Below, piece after piece: positions 52,975 to 63,563 of a DNA stretch of 64,000 nt. Every line of letters starts with the position of its first letter. The stretch's first letter is position 1. The stretch spans positions 372,001-436,000 of the forward strand of contig NHNW01000006.1 in the NCBI GenBank assembly GCA_002786025.1, given 5' to 3'. This stretch comes from Zasmidium citrigriseum. Its lineage: Eukaryota; Ascomycota; Dothideomycetes; Mycosphaerellales; Mycosphaerellaceae. Both the position numbers and the translations under genes were made by a program. Under the pieces are notes generated by a model. It had not been told where the DNA came from and did no database searches. It was given only the letters and a program-made list of their open reading frames with translations.

Positions 52975-55173
52975 TCACGGAAGAGGTATTGGCTCCGGGT
53001 TCTGCATGAGCATCTGATCCCAAAACATCCAGTCGATGTCCGCGTTCATGTCATTCATTGGCATCATATTGTTGTAGCCAAGCACGGGGTTGTAATTGAT
53101 GTAGTTGCTGACGGGCAAGTCCGCGGATGAATCCAACTGTGGATCGAAGGGATTGTGATGTTGCTTCGGGGTCTCCGTGTTCTGTCGCGAAGCTCCTCCC
53201 GACCGTCTAGTGACCGCCTCTCTCAACTGACTGACGAAAGCCGGCTCGGGCATACTGTGAAGATTGTTCGCTGCCATCGCGTCCCAGGATTTGACTGTCA
53301 ACCGGTTGAGTGCAACATCGATCGAACGCTTCTGAACAAACAGTTCCGGGTGAACATTGTATATCTGCTCCACCTTCGACCAGAGCACCTCAGGGTCAAT
53401 GCAACAGTCGGTCTGTCGTGCCTCCTGCAATACTGTAATCAGAGGGTCCCACTGGAAGAATTGTCTCATATGCCAGTTGAAGCGCGCCAGCGACTGATTC
53501 TCGTGGACCGCCAGATCATGGCCCAGGACTCGATCGGCCATTGCGTACAGCTCTTTCCTCTCTGCGATGCTTACGCCCTCTGAATTCTTGCCGCGAGGGC
53601 GCCTGATTCTCAAACGGGCGGAGTTGATTGACCCTCTAGCCATAGCGATGCAGAGGACCTGGACCGGTATGGAGATGTCGCAATACCGAACATACTTCTC
53701 TTCCATGTTGTTCTCCAGTTCTCGCAAGGCCTCTTGTATCTCCGGAATGTCTCGAGATTCCCAGACGACCCCCCAATTGCCATTGGGACTAAGCGCTGGC
53801 CGAATCTTCTGGTGAAACCTTCCGATCTCCGTGCGAGCAAGGACAAAGATCATGGACGTGGCACCCTTGCGTTCTACCGGAGGCGTTTCCATACCGGGCC
53901 AGATGTCTTCATCTTCAAGGTTGAGAGGCTGCTTGGTGTCCCAAGAGTCTGCCGAGATAGCGATTCCAGTTCCTGAAAGCTGTCCAGATAGACCGTCCAA
54001 AGGCAGGAGCTGCCAGAATACCCTCCTGCGCATCTGCACGTCAAAGGGATTCAATCCCAGTTCTTCTCCATCACGGTGAAGGCCCATCCGTTGCGCGATT
54101 CGTACTGCAATGCCCGTCAATATCCAAAATGTGTGGGGATCGTAGTTGTTTCTCATGGAAAGTAGTAGTAGCATGTACGCTTGCAGGACTGTGAGCTCGG
54201 TCGTTCGCAGAAAATGAACGCCAACCAACGCCTGCCGCGTTGCATCGTGGTATCTCTTCTTCATGAAGCGCTGCACCCGGTCAGCATGTTCTTTCATTCA
54301 GTGGAGAGGGGCGCTCGTTTTGCTTACCCATTGCTGGCCAAAGATCGCTTCACATTCCTTCTCTGAGCTCGCAGAGATGGCGAAATGATAGATGGCGAAG
54401 AGCAAGCACTCGTTCACCTTCGACATTGAACTGGGGTTCGCAGCCGAGCGCTGCAGCATTTCCAGAGTGGTGGGCACATGAACCAGTTTGACAATAGGAT
54501 CGATGTTTTTGAGATACTGTTTCCAAAGCTTCATGGCCACATCGTAGGTAGGATGGAGGTCAAGCAGACTGTGCGAGTTGCTTGTCTGTCCCAGGAATGC
54601 CGCAGACACTGGATCGACTGCCTCCGCACTGCTCGTAACGGGCGCTTGCTGTTCATATTCATCTTCTTCGTCCGATGAGGGGTGCAAGTCTTCGCCGAGC
54701 GTTTTCCAGATGTTCGAATCGACATACCTGGTCTTTCCCGCGCCCTTGAGGAGAGTACCAGTCGACTTCCGGTTTTGAATACTGGATGATGAGCCATGCG
54801 TTCCAGGACCGGTACTAGGAGAAGCTTCAGAGGGCGAGTTCTCCGTATCATTCGGCGGGATGATGCCATTCTGCTTGAGTAGCTTTTCGTACTTGTCTAG
54901 GCGCTCTTGGAGTTCTTCAACAGGTTTTCGCTTCCTCTTCCGTGGCGGCGGTTCCTGATAGTGGCATTCTTGTCGCGCTTTTTTGCAGGTCGAGCACGGC
55001 GGCCCTGTCTTGTCGCATCGGACTTTTCGCCTAGCGCAGGTCACACAGGTGAACTGCATGTGAGGCTCATCGTCGCCGCCATTCTGCTGCGCGGGTGAGG
55101 CATTTGCGTTCGCTGCTGGCGCGATGGGCACCAGGCGGGGAGGCTGTGGCTGCTGGGAGGGATTGGTGGTCAT
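52975..55173 (-). CDS. Zn2Cys6 transcription factor with fungal_trans domain
   Basis: Two exons, 55173-54328 and 54270-52975 (57-bp intron, gtaagc...gtgcag, branch gctgacc), give 713 residues. The zinc cluster is CVTCARRKVRCDKTGPPCST with CKKARQEC, followed by a basic run (PPPRKRKRKPVEE) and a coiled-coil dimerisation helix (LQERLDKYEKLLKQNGI). The middle-homology fungal_trans domain is clear: YDPHTFWILTGIAVRIAQRM, GLHRDGEELGLNPFDVQMRR and RRVFWQLLPLDGLSG. The C-terminus is Asn/Met-rich (NYNPVLGYNNMMPMNDMNAD). This is a Gal4-class regulator whose pathway is not indicated by the neighbours. Confidence 0.92.
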
Positions 55174-55599
55174 TGTGTCGTGCGAAGCGTTGCCTCAAAG
55201 CAACAGCATCCCGGCCAGCGCCAAGGAATCTTGGTCTTGGTCAAGCGCTAGGAAGTGAATCTCAGCGGTAGATCTTGGGCATTTCTGAACATTCCAATGA
55301 CGCAAGTACGGACTCCAGGCATCCAAAATGAAAGCTGTTCAGCTGAAAAGACATCTCCCTCGCGCATTCGCGCCGTCTGTCGGAGGAGGTGAATTGAAGG
55401 AGCAACAAGCAGCAAGGCTAGCGGCCCGAACCGTAGCCTTCCTGACCATTGATTTGCTGCTGACCACCTCCCAATAAACATCCTCGTAGTCGTGACGTTA
55501 CCATCATCACCACATCATGGATCGATCTCTGATGGCGTCGTGAACGTCAGGTACATGTAGTGGAGCTCCACGCGGGCTCTGGCAGCCCCTTTCACCGCA
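55174..55599. promoter_or_regulatory. divergent promoter, Zn2Cys6 factor / cupin
   Basis: 426 bp between divergent starts. No specific site claimed and no gene seen. Confidence 0.4.
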
Positions 55600-56288
55600 A
55601 TGCTCTCTCGACGAGCTCTTGTAAGTTCTACACGTCTTTTCACGCATACCAGCCGTGAACAACAAGCTCTACTACGCCGCTTCTCTACGACTCCAGCAAT
55701 CATGGGCAAAGACTCCAAGATGCCTACGGGCCCACCAAAGCACCAGATGTATTACTTCAAGGACCTCACTTCTGAGGTGAGGTCTTTTGGTCAGTTCAGA
55801 AAGGTACTGCACACTGGACTCTATAGCCAGCTGGTAGCCATGGAGATCCCAGTCGGCGGCGACATCGGCGATGAGGTACATACCGTCGACCAAGTCTTGA
55901 TGTTTACCAGTGGTGAGGCAAAGGCAATTGTGGCTGGTAAGGAGCAGGTGAGTAGACAATTATCTCGAACACTCGAAGAGAGACTGACCAGTAAAAGAAT
56001 GTCAAAGCATCTGACGTGGTTATTGTCCCAGCTGGGACTCAGCACCAGTTCATCAACACCTCCAAGACCCAGCCATTAGAGCTTGTCACCATCTACAGCC
56101 CGGCAGAACATGACCCTCAGACTGTGCATAAGACCAAAGAGGAGGGCGATGAAGAGGAAGAGAGTGGGAAAGATGAGGCACCAGAATGGTCTCAGAAGTC
56201 GAAGGACCACAATGAGAAGACAGGTATGGTGAAGGAGAGCGGAGGTCCATATGAGGGAGGTGATGATGGAAGGCATGAGAAGTCATGA
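55600..56288 (+). CDS. cupin-domain protein, probably mitochondrial
   Basis: Exons 55600-55947 and 55998-56288 (50-bp intron) give 212 residues. The N-terminus MLSRRALVSSTRLFTHTSRE with LLRRFSTT is basic, hydroxylated and lacks acids, the look of a mitochondrial presequence. A single cupin barrel follows, with cupin 1-like GDEVHTVDQVLMFTSGEAKA and cupin 2-like VPAGTQHQFIN; His residues and Glu could bind a metal. The C-terminus is charged and disordered (EEGDEEEESGKDEAPEW), an unusual addition for a small cupin. Related single-domain cupins in bacteria and fungi have varied or unknown activities, so none is assigned. If start Met35 (MGKDSKM) is used, the presequence would be absent. Confidence 0.82.
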
Positions 56289-56661
56289 ACGACTTCAACA
56301 TGAATATCACATCCCACCCCTGAAACTGGTGAAAGTCAGAAGGGTTATTTCAGACAGCCTTTCCCGTTATTGAACAAGTCCCAAACTATCCAAGCTTTCT
56401 CCCGAAAGATACTTGAGCGCCATTGATCCCCATCGCAAGCCTCTAAACATGCTAATCTACAGCCCAAGTGCAAAACCAAATCAAAAACAGAACGCAGCAA
56501 AACAGATGCCAGTGGCTCTCAGCAAGTGTGAGATGAGCATGACACGACTAGCTCAGTAGCCGGCCCCGTCTTCAGAAGAGGACTTCGTAAGAATGATCAG
56601 TAAAAGAGCGTCAGAAGCGAATGTTGGTGGTGGTAGTAGTACAGCGGGAGCATCCATCACT
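56289..56661. other. intergenic, 373 bp
   Basis: Convergent 3' regions of the cupin and Argonaute genes. Nothing recognised. Confidence 0.5.
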
Positions 56662-59600
56662 CTACAAGAAGTAGAGGGTGTCCCTGACTTTCTCGTGAAC
56701 AGGATCAAGGACACAAGGAGCAGCATCATCATCCTTGTCATCCTCGTCATAGCCGTCAAAGCGCATGTGAAGCAGTGCTCTCTTCGCAGCGAGATAGGCC
56801 AGGTGAGTAGGAATGGGCAGCTTGGTCTTGTCGAGCCCCAAGCGCTGATCATACCACAGCTTCGCAAGTCGTAGCAATTCAGCTTTGGTGATGTTAGAAG
56901 AAGGTTGTGACTCTGGCTCTGGCTGTCTCGTCTTTGGTAGAACGAGATTCTTTGGCGTTGGTGACTTCTCCAGCACTTCATCTGCATATTCGGATATGTC
57001 GGGCATGTTCTCCTTGTTGAGGGAGCTCCTTCGGTCAGTATCGGGCATACTCAAGGGGCTAGCAGTTCTTGCGGGGCCCGATGGTCTTCGAGGAAGACTG
57101 TTTGGTGAGTTATTGGCAGAGATTCGGTTGACATCCTTTGGACTCAAGACTGGTCGTCCGAAGTGACGTTCAGGATCGCTTTGGACACGCGGCGTGAGAC
57201 CCAGGCTGGGACTTACGATGCCGCTTCCAATGCCGCCTTCGAAGCCACTTGAGCGCGGTGATCTACCTGCAAGGCCCTTCTTTGCAGGCGTCGATCTGGG
57301 CTCAGGAATCTCTGTCTCCTCAGGATCAGGATCATCAGCATTGCACAAATCTTCGCCAAGCAAAGTGAGTGTAACGAGAGAGGCATTGTCTTTGACATGA
57401 ACCTTGCGGTGAGCACCAATTGTGTCCTTGCTTGGGTTGAAGGCCGTGTCGGTGATGAAGAAAGACTCTTTGACTTTCTGAGAGACAGGGCCTTCTCTCT
57501 TGACCATTGTCTTCGCTGCTTCCTCCATAGCCTTCTTTGCATTCACTGAGAATTTGTAGTTCTTGTTCTCAGAAATGAGGACGTAGGAGACTGAAGTCTT
57601 TTTGCCGAGACGATCTTTGGTGGTGGTCGTCAATGTTGAGATTTCGTTGTTGATCGTTTCGTTGATGGAAGGCACCTTCACCTCATCACGGGTGGGCTTG
57701 TTGTCCTCACCGTCAACACTGTAGATGCTCTTGTCGTTCATGTTGGTTGGGAGCCAAGTCTTCTCTACTTTGCTGTCAGGAAGACGTCTTCCCTGTAGCA
57801 GAGCTCCCGCCGCCACCGTTTGGGGAACGTAGCCAGAGCGTAGGAATGTCACACGGTGCTCGACGTCATGCTGCACATCTGGCTCGACTTTCTTAACGAT
57901 CTCCTCGATGAAGCCGTCGACAAATCCTTGCACAGGAGAGGGATGAATTCCTCTGGGACCAACGAGTCTGACTTGGGTGCAGTAGTTGCCAGAGGTCTCG
58001 GTGTTTCTGGAAGAGAGCACCATGACATAGACAGTCTTCGCAGCTTCAGTCCCCGAGATGCACTTCCCATCATTGGGATCCACCTTTGGAACGTTGACTG
58101 TGACTTGCTGGATGTGAAGGGCAATGGAGATGTCCAAAGGCGCGTTTTCCTCCACAGGCGCGAGCTTTGGATGGTTTCGCAAGGCAATCTTCTTTGCAAT
58201 GATCTTTGCAGCCATTTCAGCGGCAAGAGCATCATCCTGAACCTTGGCTCGCTTTTGCTCAAGCAGGTTCTTCTTCATCATGAAAGTCTGAAGTCCCACT
58301 TTGGTGTCGCATAGCGTCTTGATGGTCTTGTAGAGATGCGAGTGGTGCTCATCTTCTCTGAGAATCACGACTGCAACTGGATTGTAGCCATCGCGGCTCT
58401 GTCCCTTGTTGGCCTTCAACTGAGTCTCCCAAAGCTTCCTGTCGTCTTTTCCAGGCGTGTAAGGAAGAACGATAGGTTGCAGATCTTTGGTCATGCCGGC
58501 ATGCTCTGGTCTTATGATTTTGCGCAATTGTCGTCGGAACTGCTTCCACAGAGATGTGTCAAGCCCCTCAACGCCAGCCGTGATGAACGTCACGTCAGCG
58601 TTGTTCAACGCACACTCTTGGAAAAGCTCTTGAACGGAGAGTTCGCGAGTCTGAGGAGCAAGCCGCACTCTGATACCAGTTTGCCCAATTCTGAGTCCCT
58701 CCAGCATGGTGTCAGCATTTGCTGCACGAATCTTGGCGAGCTCTTGCTCGAGGGCTGGAGTGAAAGGTCGCTTGAATGTCTGTCCTGGAACGATGTTGGC
58801 CATCTCGGGCGGCAGCAGAGCCTCTCTGTATTGTGTGCCGATGTTGATGCATGGCAGATCAGGATACTTGAGAGTGAGGCCAATCTTGCCGCGCCAACGT
58901 GGATGCTTCTGATCGTTGCTGGCATCCCCACCGCTTGTGGTTGAAACGGACTGAATGGACTTCGTGACTTTTTCGCCATCAATCTTGAAATGCACGACCT
59001 TACCACGGAGTGCAGCCTGCAACGACTCATGATTGATACTGCGCAGCGTCCTCTCAGGATCACCTTTGCCAAAGTATTCAACCATGAAATTAGCCACCAA
59101 GCCTGGGCAGAAGAACAGCTTTGGGCATATGCCTTCTTGCAGAATTGGGTCATCCACACCATTCAAAAACATCTCACGGTGCTTCCCGACGCAGTGTTGC
59201 ACGCTTCCAAGCTTCGTGTTCTCGTCTTTCGCGCGCAGATCAAAGAACTTGAGGCCATGCACGGCGAAATCGTTGTGTGTCTTGTACTCGGACTTCAGGA
59301 TTGCGTGCACAACGTCGTACCAGTACTTCTCATCCATGTAGTTTGATCCTTTGGCCCATTGCACTTGCAGCAGGGCATCTCGAAGAGTCAATTCCTCGGT
59401 GCGGAACTTGCATGGTACGTGATGGAGGGTGAATTCTGATGTCTTTAACTCTTCTTGTGCTTGATTCCATAGACTTTGGAGCGTTCCAGGCTTGTCGAGA
59501 TCGTCGAGACGGCTGAAGAGAATGACTTTGGTCCAATGGAACCTCAACTTGGTGCTGGTGCTGTCTTTGCGGCGATTCCAGACACGTTGGAATGGAGTCT

Positions 59601-60093
59601 CGTCCAGAGGCTCAGGCAACTTGAAGCCGTCGATTTTGGAGGCAGTGCGAACATTCAAATTCTCTGGAGGAGCTCCACGGCCATTCCACGAGATGACGAG
59701 AGCGGAGAGGTATTGTTCAACAGCGGGCATCTTTTCAGTGGCCGCATCTTCCTCGTCATTAGCGAGACTTGGGCGCGACACTGCGCTGATCGGGTTATTC
59801 AGTGGAATGAGGAGTCTCGCCTCATTGATTGGAATGATGTTCTTGGGGGCTTTGCCAAGGACTTTCTCCTTGACAACGCGCTCGATGAGTTTACGTTCAG
59901 CCTTGTAGAGCCTGGCATCGTTTTTCAAATCGTGATTTGGGCTGCCAGCAATCTTGATACGTTGAGTTTGGTCATCGCTGGCAATGCAGTGGCGGTACAA
60001 GTCGTCAATCTTGATGAGTTTTGGGTCGAAGTGCGAGACCCCTGAGTCGATCTTGACGTCTGAATACTTGTAAGTGTCGGTAGTTGCTGACAT
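56662..60093 (-). CDS. divergent Argonaute, PIWI catalytic residues degenerate
   Basis: Single exon, 1,143 residues from MSATTDTYKYSDVKIDSGVS (frame open to 60252). Argonaute landmarks: the linker string YPDLPCINIGTQYREALLPP with NIVPGQ (410-438), MID LVVIL-like NPVAVVILREDEHH and LYKTIKTLCDTKVGLQT (571-603), PIWI strand NYCTQVRL (703-710), and the terminal IPTHLAYLAAKRA helix (1094-1106). In slicers the PIWI domain has Asp in a GADVTHP-like strand and RDGVSEGQ; here the equivalents read VYVMVLSSRN (688-697) and LRSGYVPQ (751-758), with no Asp. D890 and H895 may preserve the third position. A disordered insert of about 150 residues (920-1070) interrupts the PIWI end. It probably binds guide RNA without cutting; role in silencing or meiosis unknown. 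Confidence 0.85.
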   Translation of the reverse strand: MSATTDTYKYSDVKIDSGVSHFDPKLIKIDDLYRHCIASDDQTQRIKIAGSPNHDLKNDARLYKAERKLIERVVKEKVLGKAPKNIIPINEARLLIPLNNPISAVSRPSLANDEEDAATEKMPAVEQYLSALVISWNGRGAPPENLNVRTASKIDGFKLPEPLDETPFQRVWNRRKDSTSTKLRFHWTKVILFSRLDDLDKPGTLQSLWNQAQEELKTSEFTLHHVPCKFRTEELTLRDALLQVQWAKGSNYMDEKYWYDVVHAILKSEYKTHNDFAVHGLKFFDLRAKDENTKLGSVQHCVGKHREMFLNGVDDPILQEGICPKLFFCPGLVANFMVEYFGKGDPERTLRSINHESLQAALRGKVVHFKIDGEKVTKSIQSVSTTSGGDASNDQKHPRWRGKIGLTLKYPDLPCINIGTQYREALLPPEMANIVPGQTFKRPFTPALEQELAKIRAANADTMLEGLRIGQTGIRVRLAPQTRELSVQELFQECALNNADVTFITAGVEGLDTSLWKQFRRQLRKIIRPEHAGMTKDLQPIVLPYTPGKDDRKLWETQLKANKGQSRDGYNPVAVVILREDEHHSHLYKTIKTLCDTKVGLQTFMMKKNLLEQKRAKVQDDALAAEMAAKIIAKKIALRNHPKLAPVEENAPLDISIALHIQQVTVNVPKVDPNDGKCISGTEAAKTVYVMVLSSRNTETSGNYCTQVRLVGPRGIHPSPVQGFVDGFIEEIVKKVEPDVQHDVEHRVTFLRSGYVPQTVAAGALLQGRRLPDSKVEKTWLPTNMNDKSIYSVDGEDNKPTRDEVKVPSINETINNEISTLTTTTKDRLGKKTSVSYVLISENKNYKFSVNAKKAMEEAAKTMVKREGPVSQKVKESFFITDTAFNPSKDTIGAHRKVHVKDNASLVTLTLLGEDLCNADDPDPEETEIPEPRSTPAKKGLAGRSPRSSGFEGGIGSGIVSPSLGLTPRVQSDPERHFGRPVLSPKDVNRISANNSPNSLPRRPSGPARTASPLSMPDTDRRSSLNKENMPDISEYADEVLEKSPTPKNLVLPKTRQPEPESQPSSNITKAELLRLAKLWYDQRLGLDKTKLPIPTHLAYLAAKRALLHMRFDGYDEDDKDDDAAPCVLDPVHEKVRDTLYFL

Positions 60094-60721
60094 TTCGTTG
60101 ACTTGTTTCGTTCTGATTCTTGACTTGTTGATTGATTGATGAGATTGATTTGGGAAGATTGAAGGTAAGCTCTGGCAACTCAGTTGGAACTGCGAAAGCT
60201 TGGATGAAGAGAAAAGGTCAGTAGCAGGCGCAGAGCGAGAATATATCCTCACCGGCTCAAAGCGAACAGGTTTGCTTTCGAAGAAAGTGCTGGATGGCAG
60301 CGGGCTTTGGCATCGTAGGCAACTCCATCGTCCTCAAAGCGGGTTTGATAGTGTCTTTGCGGATCTGGAAGGAGATGGATGAGTCCATGGACTTCGCTTT
60401 TGTCGACCTTCAAAGGGAGTGAATGAACGTTGAGCAACCATTTGCGGATTGGAAAGAGTTCGATAAATCCATGGAGTTCGCTTTTGTTGACGTTGAAAGC
60501 TGGTGAATGAATGTCGAGCAAGCATTTGCCCTAGGCTCCACGGAGGAACTGACGAGAAGCACTCCGGTCAAGCAATCTGAAAGATGTCAAAGGAGGGATG
60601 GCGGCGATAGTTCAAGCTTGTTTGGTACGACATCGCGACAGAGGCGGCTAGAGTCTTCCATACTGGTGCCTATCGAGTGGTGGAGTCGGTCTCGAGTCGA
60701 CGCAGGCCGAGTCCAACCCAA
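60094..60721. promoter_or_regulatory. Argonaute upstream region
   Basis: 628 bp between Dbp9 and the Argonaute, both on the minus strand. It contains the imperfect 85-bp tandem duplication described separately, about 260-430 bp before the Argonaute start. Confidence 0.5.
60356..60524. repeat. imperfect tandem duplication, about 85-bp unit
   Basis: Unit 1 (60356-60440) and unit 2 (60441-60524) both begin tttgcggat and share tccatgga, ttcgcttttgt and gtgaatgaa at the same offsets, with many substitutions; a third copy begins with tttgcc at 60525 and stops. Identity is moderate (estimated by eye), so the duplication is old. It lies in the upstream region of the Argonaute. Confidence 0.75.
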
Positions 60722-62629
60722 TTACTTCTTCGCCCTGCCCTTCACATTCAGACTCTTCAATGGGTCCAAGCCCTTGCCCTTCGCCATCCTACCCTTACCC
60801 CTACTCTTATTGAAAGCCCTGGCCTTGCGAATACGATTCTCCCTGTCCCTCTTCAACCCCACAAATCCGACATCCTTGCTCACTGCTGCTTTACCACCGC
60901 TTGGCAGCAGATAGTCCGGTACATGTCGCAGATGAGGCTGCTGTCGGACAGCATGTGACTCGGTGTCATGTCGCAAATGCCGCAGGTCTTCGGGGTTCTC
61001 CTCGAAGTGCCGCTTCAACTTCTCAGACTTGATGAGCTCGTTGCGGAGCTCCTTGGTCCGGGCCTCACGCACTGCGATGCGAGTGACCGCGCGAAGAGCA
61101 TCTCCAAGACGATATCGGAAACCCTCAAGCTTGCTCCAGTCCAAGCCCCACTCCTTGATCTCGCTGCCTTTCTCAGCCTGTTTCTTCGTGATCTTGCTCA
61201 GGACCTTTTCGTCGTCCTCGCATTGAGGTATGCTTGTTGGCTTATGTTTCCGGTATAGCTCCTTCGGCACGTAGAACGAAAGTGCCATTCCTGACTGCCC
61301 TGCTCGCGCTGTACGTCCAATCCGATGAGTGTAGGACTTTGATGTCGTGGGAAGGTCGAAGTTCAGGACACAAGTGACGTGGCGAAAGTCGATACCTCGA
61401 GACACTCCGTATTCCTTGTCCGATCGCGTCTTCCGCTGTCTCTTCGCAGGTCTTGATGCGGCGGCCTTCTCAGTCTCGTCGTTCGCATCGCCATCTTCTG
61501 CGACTGCAACATCATTTGCCTGCTCCTCGTCGTCCACTTCTTCCTCAGCTTCCTTTTCCTGTTGAATCTTCTGCTTCTTCCTCTTTCCACTCTCATTACC
61601 CATCACCTCCGCCTCGTCGGCTGCAATGATGATATCGTAGACTCCACGATTGAACTCTTCCACCACATGCAGCCTGCTGTTCACCGGCAACTCTGAATTG
61701 AGCACACAACTTCGAATACCAAACTGTTCGAGGAACAATTTGACTCGATAGCATCTGTCGATATCCGCCACGAACACAATCACTTTTCCCTTGATGAGCT
61801 GAAGCTTGAAGATGGCGTAAATCAATAGGAACTTCTCCTCTTCTGCTGTGCGCACGGTGTACTGAGCAAGTGTTGCCTTCTCGGCAGCTTCCTCTGCAGA
61901 TAGATCCAAGATCGTCGGCGCAGCAGCTTCTGCTGAGGAAAAGAATAGCGAAGACAGTGTATCAACTTCGGTCCGTAGTGTAGCAGACATCATTAATTTC
62001 TGAACACCTGCGGGAAGCGAATTGGCAATGCTCTGCAAGTCCTCTTCATATCCATAGCTCAACACCAGGTCCGCCTCATCGATGATCAAATGCTTCAGCT
62101 CGACAACTTTCAGTGCCTCACTATTGATCGATTGCACGGCTCGAGCTGGTGTTGCGACCACAATGTCCGGACACTCCATCAATCGTGCTTTGGTAACCGC
62201 TGCATCTTCCTTACGAGTGATGTTCTCGCAACGAATCTCTTGTGCACAGAACGATGTGAAGCTCTTGACTGATGCCGTCACCTGCGTTGCCAGCTCTTTC
62301 GTAGGAACCAAGATCAGCGTACTCGTCGACTTTGCCTTCTTGTTGGAGGCTTTGCGTTGGAGGATAGAATGTATCGTCGGCAGCAAATAGGCGAGGGTCT
62401 TTCCTGATCCGGTCTTCGCCCTCGCAAGAATGTCCTTGCCCTCGAGTGCTAACGGGATCGCTCTGGCTTGGACGGGTGTGGGCGCTGCGAACTTCTCACG
62501 GTTCACGGCTTGCAGCAATCGAGAGTCGAGGCCGAGGCTGGCGAATGTCGCTTTGGCTGGTGCCGCTTTGCTTGACTCAGACTCGATCGCCGGCTCTGGC
62601 ACATCGTGCTCGTTCAATTTCCGCTTCAT
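60722..62629 (-). CDS. DBP9: DEAD-box ATP-dependent RNA helicase Dbp9
   Basis: Nucleolar helicase for 60S ribosomal subunit assembly (human DDX56). Single exon, 635 residues, normal length. Q-motif FASLGLDSRLLQAVNREKFA with PTPVQARAIPL, Walker A AKTGSGKT (71-78), DEAD box LIIDEADLVLSYGYEED, SAT motif MMSATLR, then the helicase C domain VIVFVADIDRCYRVKLFLEQ, GIDFRHVTCVLNFDLPTTSK and HRIGRTARAGQSG. An acidic and basic insert (KRKKQKIQQEKEAEEEVDDE) between them is characteristic of Dbp9 rather than of other DEAD-box proteins. The C-terminus ends KSRGKGRMAKGKG...NVKGRAKK-type basic residues, fitting the nucleolus. Divergent from the SDR gene. Confidence 0.96.
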   Translation of the reverse strand: MKRKLNEHDVPEPAIESESSKAAPAKATFASLGLDSRLLQAVNREKFAAPTPVQARAIPLALEGKDILARAKTGSGKTLAYLLPTIHSILQRKASNKKAKSTSTLILVPTKELATQVTASVKSFTSFCAQEIRCENITRKEDAAVTKARLMECPDIVVATPARAVQSINSEALKVVELKHLIIDEADLVLSYGYEEDLQSIANSLPAGVQKLMMSATLRTEVDTLSSLFFSSAEAAAPTILDLSAEEAAEKATLAQYTVRTAEEEKFLLIYAIFKLQLIKGKVIVFVADIDRCYRVKLFLEQFGIRSCVLNSELPVNSRLHVVEEFNRGVYDIIIAADEAEVMGNESGKRKKQKIQQEKEAEEEVDDEEQANDVAVAEDGDANDETEKAAASRPAKRQRKTRSDKEYGVSRGIDFRHVTCVLNFDLPTTSKSYTHRIGRTARAGQSGMALSFYVPKELYRKHKPTSIPQCEDDEKVLSKITKKQAEKGSEIKEWGLDWSKLEGFRYRLGDALRAVTRIAVREARTKELRNELIKSEKLKRHFEENPEDLRHLRHDTESHAVRQQPHLRHVPDYLLPSGGKAAVSKDVGFVGLKRDRENRIRKARAFNKSRGKGRMAKGKGLDPLKSLNVKGRAKK

Positions 62630-63563
62630 TTTGTCGTTCGTTGTTGGCAGAGTCGTCGTCTCGAGTTTGAGGATTTTCTCGAGAAAGTCTGAGGAAAGAG
62701 AAGTCGGCGAGCGGGAGCGGCGGCGGGCCGAAAACTCTAATCAGCGCTTGCCAAGAGCCGACTCGCCGACCTACTTCACCTCCCAACCACTCTCATCATG
62801 AAAGATACATCGAAGAGCCGACGACATGCTTGCTGCCTACACTCACTGCAGTACTGGTCGTGGGAAGCACGGCGGGAACGGTATTCGACGCCGCTTTTCG
62901 TTTACTCCTTCCGGGCCACCGGCTCTGCAGCAGCATTTGACTCCGTCGATACCACTTGCTACGATGCCTCCGGTCGAGCTTCGTTCCACCAGGACCACAA
63001 CAATCCTGATCTCAGATCAAGATGCTTACTGTGCTTCATTCTCTCGGGACTTTGGATGTCATCGATCAGATCTCCCCAGCGTGTTTCGCCCCAGAGCCGG
63101 TTATGTGCGGATTTCGCTCCTGGCTGACGCAAAGCTGCCGCTGCGAATAGAGATCGCGTAGGGTTGAATAATCCTTCGGCGCTTGGTGATTGGAAGAAGC
63201 GATGAACCGAACAGGTCAGTATGGACGAGCTGGGCTTCAGCTTTCTGCCCAGGGTTTGCCAAATAGGGTACCGAAGACATGAGTGGCCTAAACGAACACC
63301 TCACTGCGCAGCGAAGGCACTGAAGCGAACTGTACAGTTCCCACAGGCTCGCGAAATGTACGACGGCTGAAAGTGATCCTTCGCTGCTTGGACTTCTCCG
63401 CATTCAGCAGATGCAATAGGTATAATGTTGCGCCACATCACTTCGTTTGTCATTCGAATACTTAAAGTACTCTCCGCCTTCTTCCTTCAATGCTCGTCAT
63501 CTGGACATCAAATCTCCTCGACGGAAGTTCAGTTCAATAATTCTCAAGTCCCATCAAGTCAAC
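62630..63563. promoter_or_regulatory. divergent promoter, Dbp9 / SDR
   Basis: 934 bp. Frames on both strands of up to 111 codons have no domain features. A plus-strand frame is open from 63447 into the SDR gene, but the Met at 63564 fits the family better. Confidence 0.45.

Noticed and set aside
60249..60521. Minus-strand frame with an internal peptide repeat
   Set aside because: The repeat is explained by the tandem DNA duplication; no independent coding evidence.
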